Origin: Anniella stebbinsi
Lineage: Eukaryota; Chordata; Lepidosauria; Squamata; Anniellidae
Assembly (NCBI GenBank): GCA_029215795.1
Contig: JARDYH010000003.1
Coordinates: forward strand, 101,650,609-101,714,608
Length of the DNA stretch: 64,000 nucleotides
Reading direction: 5' to 3'
Both the position numbers and the translations under genes were made by a program. Shown here one piece after another: positions 54,188 to 63,547 of this stretch (position 1 is its first letter; every line of letters starts with the position of its first letter). A model generated the notes under the pieces. The model did not search any database, was not told where the DNA came from, and saw only the letters and a program-made list of their open reading frames with translations.

Positions 54188-56378
54188 ACTTACAGTGGCT
54201 TCTCCCCTCTGCAAGGGTGGGGGACCCATTAAGATGGTCCGCCCCCGGAGGCTAATGGATCCAGATGGTTTCCAGAGGGCTCTGGGGAGTTTTCCGGCTG
54301 ATAGGGCTGGCTCTCCTGTCAAAACCCTGGTCGATCTGTGGAATGCAGAAATGACCCGGGCAGTTGACACGATTGCTCCTGAGCGCCCTCTCCTGTGTAG
54401 AGCTCGAACGGCTCCGTGGTATACCCCAGAGCTGAGAGTGATGAAACAAAACAGGAGACGGCTTGAGGGCAGATGGAGACGAACTCCTGATGGATGCAAT
54501 CAAACACTGGTAAGTGCTTATGGTAAGCTGTATTCAGGGGCAGTGAGGGCAGCAAAAAAACAATACTTTGCTGCCACTATTCAATCATCAACCTGCCGCC
54601 CAGCGGAGCTTTTCAGAGTTGTCCAGGGGCTTTTACATGCTGGCCCCAAGGACATGGTAGAACCATCTAAGGGCCGCTGTAATACATTTGCTGGGCACTT
54701 CCAGAATAAAATCTCTGGCATCCGTCAGGACTTAGACTCCAGTGTTATAGCAGATGAATCTAGTGAGGTATCCAGAGCACAGGCTTGTCCTGTTTTCTTG
54801 GATGAGTTTCAGTTGGTGCAGCTCGAGGATGTTGACAAGGTGCTTGGACAGGTTTGTGCAACCACTTCCATATTGGATCCTTGCCCCTCTTGGCTAATAA
54901 AAGCTAGCAGGGATGGAACAACTGGCTGGGCCAGGGAAGTGATTAATGCCTCTTTGCAAGAGGGAGTGGTCCCAGGCCTCCTGAAAGAGGCGGCAGTGAG
55001 ACCACTCCTAAAGAAATCTTCCCTGGACCCTGAAAATCTTAATAACTACAGGCCAGTAGCAAATGTTCCATTCCTGGGCAAGGTCCTGGAGCGGGTGGTT
55101 GCGAGCCAGCTCCAGGCACTCTTGGATGAGACTGATTATCTGGATCCATTTCAGTCGGGTTTCAGGCCTGGTTTTGGTACGGAAACAGCCTTGGTCGCCC
55201 TGTATGATGACCTATGTCGGGAGAAAGACAGGGGGAGTGTGACTCTGTTGATTCTCCTTGATCTCTCAGTGGCTTTCGATACCATCGACCATGGTATCCT
55301 TCTGGGACGACTGGCTGAGTTGGGAGTGGGAGGCACTGCATTGCAGTGGTTCCGCTCCTACTTGGTGGGTCGGCTCCAGAAGGTGGTGCTTGGGGAACAT
55401 TGCTCGGCCCCGTGGATTCTCCAGTATGGGGTTCCGCAGGGGTCAGTTTTGTCCCCCATGCTGTTCAATATCTACATGAAACCGTTGAGTGCAGTCATCC
55501 GGAGTTTTGGAGTGCGTTGTCATCAGTACGCTGATGACACGCAGCTCTATTTCTCCTTTTCATCTTCATCAGGTGAGGCTGTGGATGTGCTGAACCAGTG
55601 CCTGGCTGCGACAATGGACTGGATGAGGGCTAATAAACTGAAACTCAATCCAGACAAGACTGAGACGCTGTTGGTGGGTGGTTCCGCTGACCGGATGGAG
55701 GGTGTTCAACCTGTTCTGGATGGGGTTGCACTCCCCTTGAAGGAGCGGGTTCGTAGCTTGGGGGTTCTCCTAGAACCATCTCTGTCACTTGAGGCGCAGG
55801 TGGCCTCAGTGGCACGGAGTGCCTTCTACCAACTTCGGTTGGTGGCCCAGCTACGTCCCTATCTGGACAGGGATAACCTGGCTTCAGTTGTCCATGCTCT
55901 GGTAACCTCCAAGTTAGATTACTGCAATGCACTCTACGTGGGGCTGCCTTTGAAGGTGGTCCGGAAGCTGCAGCTTGTGCAAAATGCAGCGGCCAGATTG
56001 ATAACTGGAACCAGTAGGTTCGAACATATAAGACCTACTCTGGCCCGCTTGCATTGGCTGCCTGTATGTTTCCGAGCCCGGTTCAAGGTGCTGGTTTTAA
56101 CCTATAAAGCCTTACACGGCTTGGGACCACAATACCTGATGGAACGCCTTTCCCGACATGAACCTACCCGAACACTACGTTCAACATCTAAGGCCCTCCT
56201 CCGAGTGCCTCCTCCGAGGGAAGCTCGGAGGTCGGCAACAAGAGAGAGGGCCTTCTCTGTGGTGGCTCCCCAATTGTGGAACGATCTCCCTGACGAGGCC
56301 CGCCTGGCGCCAACATTGTTATCTTTTCGGCGCCAGGTCAAGACTTTCCTCTTCTCTCAGGCATTTGGCAATATCTGA
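54129..56378 (+). CDS. L2 reverse transcriptase, long open frame (749 codons)
   Basis: It begins in the endonuclease tail (LSWSDHHLLRF, the SDH catalytic motif), passes the linker (GGGPIKMVRPRRLMDPDGFQ) and enters the RT: LNNYRPVANVPFLGKVLER, LDLSVAFDTIDH (motif A), GVPQGSVLSPMLFNIYMKPL (motif B), HQYADDTQLYFSF at about residue 467 (catalytic YADD) and LKLNPDKTETLLVG. The C-terminal domain ends ...LFSQAFGNI. All visible catalytic residues are intact. The Met start is internal; the natural protein would begin in the upstream frame. Confidence 0.85.
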   Translation: MGNFTSTPLSWSDHHLLRFRLTVASPLCKGGGPIKMVRPRRLMDPDGFQRALGSFPADRAGSPVKTLVDLWNAEMTRAVDTIAPERPLLCRARTAPWYTPELRVMKQNRRRLEGRWRRTPDGCNQTLVSAYGKLYSGAVRAAKKQYFAATIQSSTCRPAELFRVVQGLLHAGPKDMVEPSKGRCNTFAGHFQNKISGIRQDLDSSVIADESSEVSRAQACPVFLDEFQLVQLEDVDKVLGQVCATTSILDPCPSWLIKASRDGTTGWAREVINASLQEGVVPGLLKEAAVRPLLKKSSLDPENLNNYRPVANVPFLGKVLERVVASQLQALLDETDYLDPFQSGFRPGFGTETALVALYDDLCREKDRGSVTLLILLDLSVAFDTIDHGILLGRLAELGVGGTALQWFRSYLVGRLQKVVLGEHCSAPWILQYGVPQGSVLSPMLFNIYMKPLSAVIRSFGVRCHQYADDTQLYFSFSSSSGEAVDVLNQCLAATMDWMRANKLKLNPDKTETLLVGGSADRMEGVQPVLDGVALPLKERVRSLGVLLEPSLSLEAQVASVARSAFYQLRLVAQLRPYLDRDNLASVVHALVTSKLDYCNALYVGLPLKVVRKLQLVQNAAARLITGTSRFEHIRPTLARLHWLPVCFRARFKVLVLTYKALHGLGPQYLMERLSRHEPTRTLRSTSKALLRVPPPREARRSATRERAFSVVAPQLWNDLPDEARLAPTLLSFRRQVKTFLFSQAFGNI

Positions 56379-56584
56379 GGAGCCTGGGGTTGTTTTGTTT
56401 TGTTTTTGTAGTTTTTTGAAGTGTTCAAGTGGTTTTAAATGTACAGATTGTGTGTATGTTGTATGTTTTTGCTGTTTTAATTTTTGTATATTGTTTTTAA
56501 TTGTTTTTAATCCTATGTAAACCGCCCAGAGAGCTTCGGCTATGGGGCGGTATACAAATGTAATAAATAAATAAATAAATAAAT

Positions 56585-56670
56585 AGTGGTCGGCCCATAT
56601 GTGAGCAGGGATTTCAACCTTAGTCTTTTCCATTCTAGTCCTACATAATCACTGCACCACACTGGCAACA
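56585..56670 (-). mobile_element. SINE half, right of the L2 insertion
   Basis: GTGAGCAGGGATTTCAACCTTAGTC...CACTGCACCACACTGGC is the head of the tRNA-like SINE in reverse, continuing the half at 52028-52080. Confidence 0.7.
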
Positions 56671-58206
56671 TAGCAAACACTTTCTTGGATTTTAATTCAT
56701 TAAAAAAAACACCATTGCAACAGGTGGAGTACTAATAAGTAATATTTAGGGATCTGCATCCCTGAAAATATCATATTGTATCATTATCGGCATTTCGGAC
56801 CAAAAACATTATAGTCTCCGATAATATCGTAGATTAACTGTATCGTATCATATTTCTGATAATTATCGGAAATCTGATATTATATCGTTTCTACATTTTG
56901 CCCTATAGAGTTGATTTTTGAGTCAGAGAAAGGCCTAAAACTTCTTAATCTTCCAAGTTACAGGTTTGAAACTTGGTCACAGTGCAGACTGAGTGTTGCT
57001 AGTCATGTGTGCCAAATTACAGAACAATAGGTGCAAGCGTTACTTGGAAGTAAGTTGTCAAAAACTCAAAATCCACTGTTTCGATTGGCATAAGCACTCC
57101 TTTTTCAAGAGACAATGTCCACAGTACTCCTCTCATGGTCATCTCACAGATGGCCTTGAGGGGACTCATCTGTGCCCAATTTCAGACACACAGCTGCAGC
57201 TGTAAGCTCTCAGCAACACATGCATTGTTTTTTCTGGTGGTAATGCTGCTGCTGAGAGAAACCCTCATGTTTAAAGAGCTAGTCCTTAAAGTTGGGGACC
57301 TTACCGAAGGGCTGTAGGGAGTGGACTCATGGCAGTGCTCTGCAATGAGAGCGCATACGTCATTTTAACATAGCTTCTCTCGATGTTGGTATTGATTGAA
57401 GCCAAAAACGCACATGCACGTCATCGACCCACCAAGGCGGGCCAGGCAGGCACAGTGGCTCAAAAAAGGCAATGTGTGAGATGCTTCTGCATCCCCTCAG
57501 TAATGGAGGCTAGGAGGAGGAAGAGGATCCCTGTGCACAGATGGCAGGCAGGCTGATGCAGGCAGGCAGGCAGGCAGTTATTTTTGGCAGAAGTGGGCAC
57601 AGAGGCAGAGGGCCAGTTGGATCTGTCCCTGAAAGCGGCATGGACTCTTGGGTGTCACCACAGCAGGGGTAGAAGAAGACCTTTCTTAAAGAGCCAGCCT
57701 TAGCCAGGCAGGGCCTCATTGGACCAGGAGATACCCTGGAAGCATGGAAACCTGCAGGATCCCACTAAAACTAAAAAAACTTAAAAGCATGTTATTATTA
57801 TCCGCGCCTATGCGTGCGTGGCACAGTGAGAGTGGATGTATTCCTCAGCAGTAGAACTGCTGCCTTGTCTCTAGATTAGGCCATGCATGTCTAAGTACAA
57901 ATGAAATAATAAAAAGATTGGGGAGTAGGGGAATAGCACGGGTGTTACAGTTATTTATTTATTTTAGAGCCAGCCTTAGCCAGGCAGGGCCTCATTGGGC
58001 CAGGAGATACTCCAGAAGCGCGGAAACCTGCAGGATCCTAGCAGATATACATGTGCTGCTTTGACAACTGCGAATCCCATCAAAACAACCCTCACGCACC
58101 GTCTTGACCTCATTGTGCTTTAAAAATGACCCAGTCTGCCCGCCATCCCCATGAAGGCAGGTTGGCAGTTCTTCATGCCAGAGCTGCGCACATTGGCTGG
58201 AGCAGA

Positions 58207-58550
58207 GGCAAATAAAAGTCACGTTTGGGGTAGAGGTAGGCACATTGCAAAATAAAAGTCACGTTCGGGGTAGAGGTAGGCACATTGCCAAATAAAAAGT
58301 CACGTTCGGGGTAGAGGTAGGCACATTGCCAAATAAAAAGTCACGTTCGGGGTAGAGGTAGGCACATTGCCAAATAAAAAGTCACGTTCGGGGTAGAGGT
58401 AGGCACATTGCCAAATAAAAAGTCACGTTCGCGGTAGAGGTAGGCACATTGCCAAATAAAAAGTCACGTTCAGGGTAGAGGTAGGCACATTGCCAAATAA
58501 AAAGTCACGTTCAGGGTAGAGGTAGGCACATTGCCAAATAAAAAGTCACG
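58207..58550. repeat. 41-bp minisatellite inside the hAT element
   Basis: Unit: AAATAAAAAGTCACGTTCGG followed by GGTAGAGGTAGGCACATTGCC, about eight tandem copies with 1-3 differences. Units are contiguous and there are no unique spacers. Confidence 0.92.
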
Positions 58551-58985
58551 ATTAGAGTAAGAATCATCAATAGGCTGTGAGCAAGGGTCTCCAACTAGAG
58601 TAATGTAAATTTTGCCAATGTACTCTAGTTAATTGATATTTATGTAGTTACCTAGTAATAAGAAAAATGCTGAAGATTGATTTGAGTTTTAGTCACGTTC
58701 TGGGTACAGATAGGCATTGGCTGGAGCAGAGGGAAATAAAAAGTCACGTTCAGGGTAGAGGTAGGCACGTTGCCAAATAAAAAGTCACGATTAGGGTAAG
58801 AATCATCAATAGGCGGTGAGCAAGGGTCTCCAACTAGAGTAATGTAAATTTTGCCAATGTACTCTAGTTAATTGATATTTAAGTAGTTACCTAGTAATAA
58901 GAAAAATGCTGAAGATTGATTTGAGTTTTAGTCACGTTCTGGGTACAGGTAGGCATTGGCTGGAGCAGAGGGAAATAAAAAAGTC
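58545..58985. repeat. 239-bp tandem duplication inside the hAT element
   Basis: GTCACGATTAG(A/G)GTAAGAATC through GGCATTGGCTGGAGCAGAGG occurs at 58545 and again at 58784, about 97% alike by eye. Each copy ends with minisatellite-like GTCACGTTC units. Confidence 0.9.
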
Positions 58986-60017
58986 ATGTTCTGGGTAGAG
59001 GTAGGCACATTGCCTGGACCAGAGTCTCCAAAAAAAAATGTGTGAGGGGGTCCAGGGGATGCTTTAGACTGGAAACATTGGATGGAGCAGTGTCTTTAAA
59101 AAAGAAATAAAATGTATGAGTGGGAGAGACAGCCACCCCAGAACTTCCCCCAGCAGCAACAGCATCTCTCCTAGACCCAGAGCCACCTTGCCCAAGGCAA
59201 ACCTTAGAGCCACATTTCATACTGCTACAAAGTGATTGAAATTATTTATATTAATAACAATCCTTTGCAAACAGTTTGTGTGCTGCTTTGACCACAGATT
59301 GTGTAGTGTTATCCTGTGTAGCAGGCTACAGGACACACCAGCACACTCACAGTCAATCAAGTAAACAGACACACCCAGAGAGAGAAAGGGAGAGAAATAT
59401 AATTTATATAGTTTTTTTAAAAGAAAGTTAAACAGGGAAGAGGACAAAACACACTCAGTCACAGTACCCCCACTCATGCTAACCTAACCCTTCAATCAAA
59501 CCAACCAGCAAACGTATAAAAACTATAACTCAAACACACAAGGAACGAATAGCCAAACGAACCTGAGACACAAAGATGCAAGACTACAATGAATCTCCAA
59601 CAATTCGCCACCAAGTAACTATAAGATCCAGGAGCCAGGACAGAGCTCCAACAAAATCCACCCTTCTCCCCTCAACGCCTAATTCCCAACAGAGCTGGAA
59701 CACCAAGTGTGGGGATTTTATGCGGGGATATCCTTAGCCCTTCTCCAACATTGTGATCGGAGCCTGCTGGAATCCTTGCTGCACGATTGGTCACTGTCTC
59801 AGCAAGCACACCCCACTTTCTAGTTCCATCCATATGGCGGCAAAAGAGAAACAGCCCGATAAAACGATAACATACGATAATTATCGTAGGATTTTTTATC
59901 GTCTCCGATAATTATTGTAGGCTTTCTTATCGTATCGTTATTGTTAAACGCATGCACGATAACAAGCATATTGTATCGTTATCATACATTTTTACGATAC
60001 ACATTCCTAGTAATATT

Positions 60018-61290
60018 GTGTACATGGAATGGTAGTGTAGAGAGCTCAGGCAATAATCCTTGAGGACTGGCATTGGCGTGTTACAAGCGTGACCCCTTCT
60101 ACATCTGTGAAATGTGGGGTGGGTGGGTATGGTTACTTCACACACAAGAGCATAAGAAGAACTGTCCTGTATCAGACCAACGATCCATCTTGTCCTGCAT
60201 TCTCTTCCCATTGTGACCAACCAGACAAATGAAGGAATAATTGCTAATCTTGCTACCTTTGAATATTGGATCTATGAGTAGTGTAATCAGCTCCAACACT
60301 GTTAATTGATCTGGTCTGGAGTGCCACGCTGTGACCTCAGGCAACAGTTGATTGTTCAGGGGATAGAATGGCACTGGACATGTCAGAATGGAGGGGGCAA
60401 ATTGTGGCATCGGGCAGCAAAATGTTTTGAGCCAGCCCTAGGGATATTCTTGACTTATCATTAATTGTAGTAATTGAGATAATTTTAAATTTAGATATGC
60501 ATTCGTATTATTTCGCTGAGATGTGGATATGTTCCTAATATTTTAGGGACATTGATTATGAACAAATAATATTAGGTCATTCATTCATTGCATGCCAGCT
60601 ATCAGTTATTATCAAATACCACTACATGTCATATGCCATATGTTGTCAGTTACTAACACCATTGTATATCAGTCATCAAATGCTGCAGTACTAAATACTG
60701 TGGCTCTCAAATACTGAAGCTTATTTTTAAGTAGTCCATGATCTCCGCCACATGACTAGTTTAATAAGCTACTGTGCATAGCTAGTTAAGCTACTGTGTC
60801 AAATCTGACCCTTCCACCTGCTCCTGAACCCACTGCAGTCCTCCTGCCTGAGCACTGGTGCTGTTTCGCCCATTTCTAACTTCGCAGTAGGGGATGGCAG
60901 GAGAGAAAAAACAGATGCATTAAAAAAAAGGGATGGCACAAATAAACCCTTGGGGGGTTGCAATATCTGGACCAAATGTCATACACAGCCTCCCTATATA
61001 GGCAAGCACCCGATCCATCTGCAAAACCTTGTCAACTTACACTGAGAGGAGCAAAAATCCTGGGTGCATAAAAATGGGCTGGAACAAATAAACCCTAGGA
61101 GGTGAGCAGGATCAGGACCAATCTTCATACACAGGGAGGCCCCTGGTCCATGTGCAAAACCCAGCATCCCTGCTTATTTTGTGCACTTTAAAGGCTGGAC
61201 TTCAGGGACTCTGGTAAGGGTCATGCTTCTACACACTATCAGGCTGCCACTGTTTCACCCCTTACTGAGTTGAAGTTGAATGGGCTATTG
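60018..61290. other. intronic stretch, unclassified
   Basis: No gene is seen. A short block at 60147-60215 (AGCATAAGAAGAACTGTCCTG...CCAACGATCCATCTTG) resembles the CR1 3' end seen at 27355. Confidence 0.4.
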
Positions 61291-61620
61291 TACGGTGACC
61301 ATACGAAAAGGAGAACAGGGCTCCTGTGTCTTTAACAGTTGTATAGAAAAGGGAATTGCAGCAGGTGTCATTTGTATTCATGCAGCACCTGGTGAAATTC
61401 CCTCTTCATCACAACAGTTAAAGCTGCAAGAGCCCTGCCTTCTTTTGTATCTGGTCACTCTAGCTAAAGAGGGCAGGGCTCCTGCAGCTTTAACTGTTAT
61501 GATGAAGAGGGAATTTCATCAGGTGCTGCATGCATGCAAATGACACCTGCTGAAATTCCCTTTTCAATACAACAATTAAAGATACAGGAGCCCTGTCCTC
61601 CTTTTCATCTGGGCACCCTA
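61291..61620. mobile_element. hAT-type fold-back element, copy 5 (330 bp)
   Basis: The ends are TACGGTGACCATACG and ...CATCTGGGCACCCTA, with arms mirrored over about 150 bp. It belongs to the CATGCAGCACCTGGTG subfamily. No clear 8-bp duplication was found. Confidence 0.8.
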
Positions 61621-61842
61621 TTTAACCCATCATGTGTCATCTGAACCTAGTCACTATGAATATGTAGAGAGATTATTCAGAATCAATGTGCACAAAATAA
61701 ATTTAAGAATATTGTTTGCAGACAAATTTGAGTTTAAATTATAACATTGTTTACATGTTGCATGTGTTCCACTTCAGAATTAATGTATATGTATTGCTAT
61801 TTGAGCATTCTTATTTTAAAGTATATGTGTTTCTAACTATAA

Positions 61843-62125
61843 CTATCAATCAATCAATCAATCATTCCTTTATTACAGTCAATAGACCAAAGGTATCACA
61901 GATATTATTAGCTACATAGGGAATCATAAATATAAAAACATTCTAAGTAAAAAAAAAATATAGAGACTTTTATTCTAAAATAATCTAAAATAATCAGGCT
62001 GATATTAAAGCTCTTGTTTGTATTGCCAGATTCAGAAATTTGGCCACCTGTTCTGTTATTGTTTTAGACGAACCTTGTAGTAACAGATTTGAGAGATGTT
62101 CAGGTGATCTTCCTGGAACTATAAC
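61843..62125 (-). mobile_element. Vingi/I-like LINE 3' end, minus strand
   Basis: (AATC)n followed by CCTTTATTACAGTCAATAGACC mirrors the 3' end of the 22200-24905 LINE (GGTTTATTGACCGTAAATAA). The rest is 3' terminal coding remnant. It ends about 40 bp before the last GALNT8-like exon. Confidence 0.55.
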
Positions 62126-62166
62126 TATCTACATTTTTACTATTATTGCTCTGTTTGTCATTCTAG

Positions 62167-62316
62167 GGATCAGCTGTAATCAACAGGCAAACTAAAAGAT
62201 GTCTTGAAATTGTGAAAGACCCACACTACAGACTTGTGATGCAAACCTGTACAGGACAAGACTGGCACATTCAACACACTGTGAAGAACTGGGGAAAGAA
62301 GGAAACCACAGGATAG
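62167..62316 (+). CDS. GALNT8: GALNT8-like, last coding exon (lectin C-terminus, stop)
   Basis: The acceptor is GTTTGTCATTCTAG, phase 0. It encodes GSAVINRQTKRCLEIVKDPH then LVMQTCTGQDWHI and ends KKETTG before TAG. R-C-L-E-I and Q-D-W are the third beta-trefoil repeat's CLD-like and QxW motifs, as in human GALNT8 (RCLEV, CTGQRW). A candidate variant polyadenylation signal ATTAAA lies at 62351-62356 and TATAAA at about 62470; no AATAAA is seen before the following SINE. Confidence 0.93.
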   Translation, partial: GSAVINRQTKRCLEIVKDPHYRLVMQTCTGQDWHIQHTVKNWGKKETTG

Positions 62317-62517
62317 CTTATTATTCAAGAAAAAAAGCAAACTTTTATAGATTAAAGGGAACATTTTTGAGTTTCTTAATGAGGAGAATAAGTTCCTGCT
62401 GAAGATTCAGCACTTTTGATTCGTGGGTGTTATTAGATTCTTATGTTGTTGGCTGTTATATATTGCATATATAAAGAATGAAATATGCTGCTGAGTCTGA
62501 ATGGTCATGAGCATTTT

Positions 62518-62695
62518 AAACATTTATTTATTACATTTATATCTCACTTTTCTTCCATTGTGGAACTCAAGATGGCTACATGTGGTGCCCAGGTGGTCTC
62601 CCCTCCAAGCACTGGCCAGACCCAGACCTGCTTAGCTTCAGCGAGGTGGCTGTCTCATGTGCTTTCAGACCATGCCCTGGGACCATGATGGAAAT
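62518..62695 (-). mobile_element. 5S rRNA-derived SINE, minus strand
   Basis: GGTGGTCTCCCCTCCAAGCACTGGCCAGACCCAGACCTGCTTAGCTTCAG is the reverse complement of the 3' half of 5S rRNA (internal promoter region, decayed). The A/T-rich tail at 62520-62560 (TTATTACATTTATATCTCAC) matches the L2-type SINE tail. It lies shortly after the GALNT8-like stop codon and could include the end of the 3' UTR. Confidence 0.75.
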
Positions 62696-62697
62696 AG

Positions 62698-63535
62698 ATG
62701 GCAGTTATGGGAACTCTGGGGGGAAAGGACCACATCATACTTATTTCAAACGAAGCAAAAGCTGAATGTAGCCATACGTGCACTCTGGATTTCAAGAAAG
62801 CCGATTTTAATAAACTCAGATCTATGATAGGTAAGGTCCCATGGCAAGTGACCCTAATGAGAAAAGGAGTCCAAGATGGGTGGGAGTTTTTTAAAAAGGA
62901 AATTTTAAAGTGTTCAATTCCTGCTTTGGCTCAGTCTTCTCTCAAAAGCGGGTCTATGATCCCCCTGGAAAAAACTGAAGTACAAGCTGACAGGGCAGGA
63001 TTGCAGTTTGAGATTGATAAGGAACACCTAATTTCTTTGAAAGAGTTCAGATCTCTAGGGCCCAACAAACTGCATCCTTGGGTAATAAAAGAGCTGCCAG
63101 AAGAACTCTCAGAACCACCCTCTATTATCTTTGTGAAATAATGGAAGACGGGTAAAGTGCCGGATGACTGGAGCAGGGCTAATGTTGTCCCTATCTTCAA
63201 AAAGGGCAAAAAGGAGGAACCTGGGAACTACAGACAAGTCAGTCTGACATCCATCCCTGGAAATTTTTTTGGAGCAGATTATATAGAAGTCAATCTGTAA
63301 GCACCTTGAAAAGAATGCAGTGATTTCTAGAAGCCAGCATGGATTTGTTAAGAACAAATCCTGTCAGACTAATCTGATCTCATTGTTTGATCGGTTAACC
63401 TCCCTTGTGGACTGTGGGAATGCTGTGGATATAGTATATCTTGACTTCAGCAAAGCTTTCGACAAAGTACCCCATGAAATTCTGATTCACAAACTAGTGA
63501 AAAATGGGCTAGGTTGAACAACTATTAGGTGGATC
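62698..63535 (+). mobile_element. CR1 LINE fragment, plus strand
   Basis: Blocks: CTLDFKKADFNKLRSMIGK (linker), FRSLGPNKLHPWVIKELPEE, a PDDWSRANVVPIFKKGKKE-like stretch in another frame (about 63160-63215), QHGFVKNKSCQTNLISLFDR and VDIVYLDFSKAFDKVPHEI (motif A). At least two frameshifts and an internal deletion near 62930 are visible. It stops before motif B. Confidence 0.8.
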
Positions 63536-63547
63536 CACAGTTGACTA

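Larger units (their letters stand above)
52081..56584 (+). mobile_element. near-intact L2 LINE with tandem 5' monomers, about 4.5 kb
   Basis: Order: a tandem array of about 4.5 promoter-like monomers (52081-53235), a T-rich spacer, an endonuclease frame (53339-54187), an overlapping endonuclease-tail/RT frame (54129-56378), and a short 3' UTR ending GGCGGTATACAAATGTAATAAATAA then (ATAA)n. One frameshift at about 54100-54140 is the only clear lesion. It is inserted in an older minus-strand SINE whose two halves flank it. Confidence 0.82.
56747..60009. mobile_element. hAT-type non-autonomous element, 3.26 kb, perfect 8-bp target duplication
   Basis: The ends TAGGGATCTGCATCC and ...GATACACATTCCTA are imperfect inverted repeats, and GTAATATT flanks both sides (56739-56746, 60010-60017). 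Both ends are thick with CGATAATTATCG-type palindromes (56770-56890; 59860-59995), plausible transposase-binding sites. The interior has a direct repeat of about 75 bp (57688 and 57966; AGAGCCAGCCTTAGCCAGGC), a 41-bp minisatellite (58207-58550) and a 239-bp duplication. No transposase-like ORF is visible, so mobilisation in trans is inferred. Confidence 0.85.
765..62316 (+). other. GALNT8: GALNT8-like gene, 3' two-thirds (8 coding exons, 7 introns)
   Basis: This entry gives the gene model. Exons are 765-948, 12441-12638, 18554-18668, 35568-35753, 37654-37791, 43150-43245, 44563-44730 and 62167-62316; they sum to 1235 nt and end in TAG. Every internal border has AG/GT and the split codons fit across introns. 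The product is a type II Golgi-membrane enzyme family member that transfers GalNAc from UDP-GalNAc to Ser/Thr of proteins, starting mucin-type O-glycans. DAH replaces the usual DSH metal motif and YGGEN replaces WGGEN. Together with the CSRVAHLER and WMDEYKNMVYYAWN segments this matches the GALNT8/9/17/18 branch, closest to GALNT8. Human GALNT8 has about 637 residues, so roughly the first third is missing to the left. Catalytic activity in this branch is poorly established. Introns are about 11.5, 5.9, 16.9, 1.9, 5.4, 1.3 and 17.4 kb, enlarged by transposons. Orthology to GALNT8, as opposed to a lineage-specific paralog, is inference. Confidence 0.9.

Noticed and set aside
58207..58550. Regular repeats with about 41-bp period, superficially CRISPR-like
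   Set aside because: Units are contiguous with no unique spacers, and the context is a vertebrate intron inside a hAT element; it is a minisatellite.
62585..62690. 5S rRNA gene
   Set aside because: Only the 3' half with decayed control region is present and it is joined to a SINE tail.
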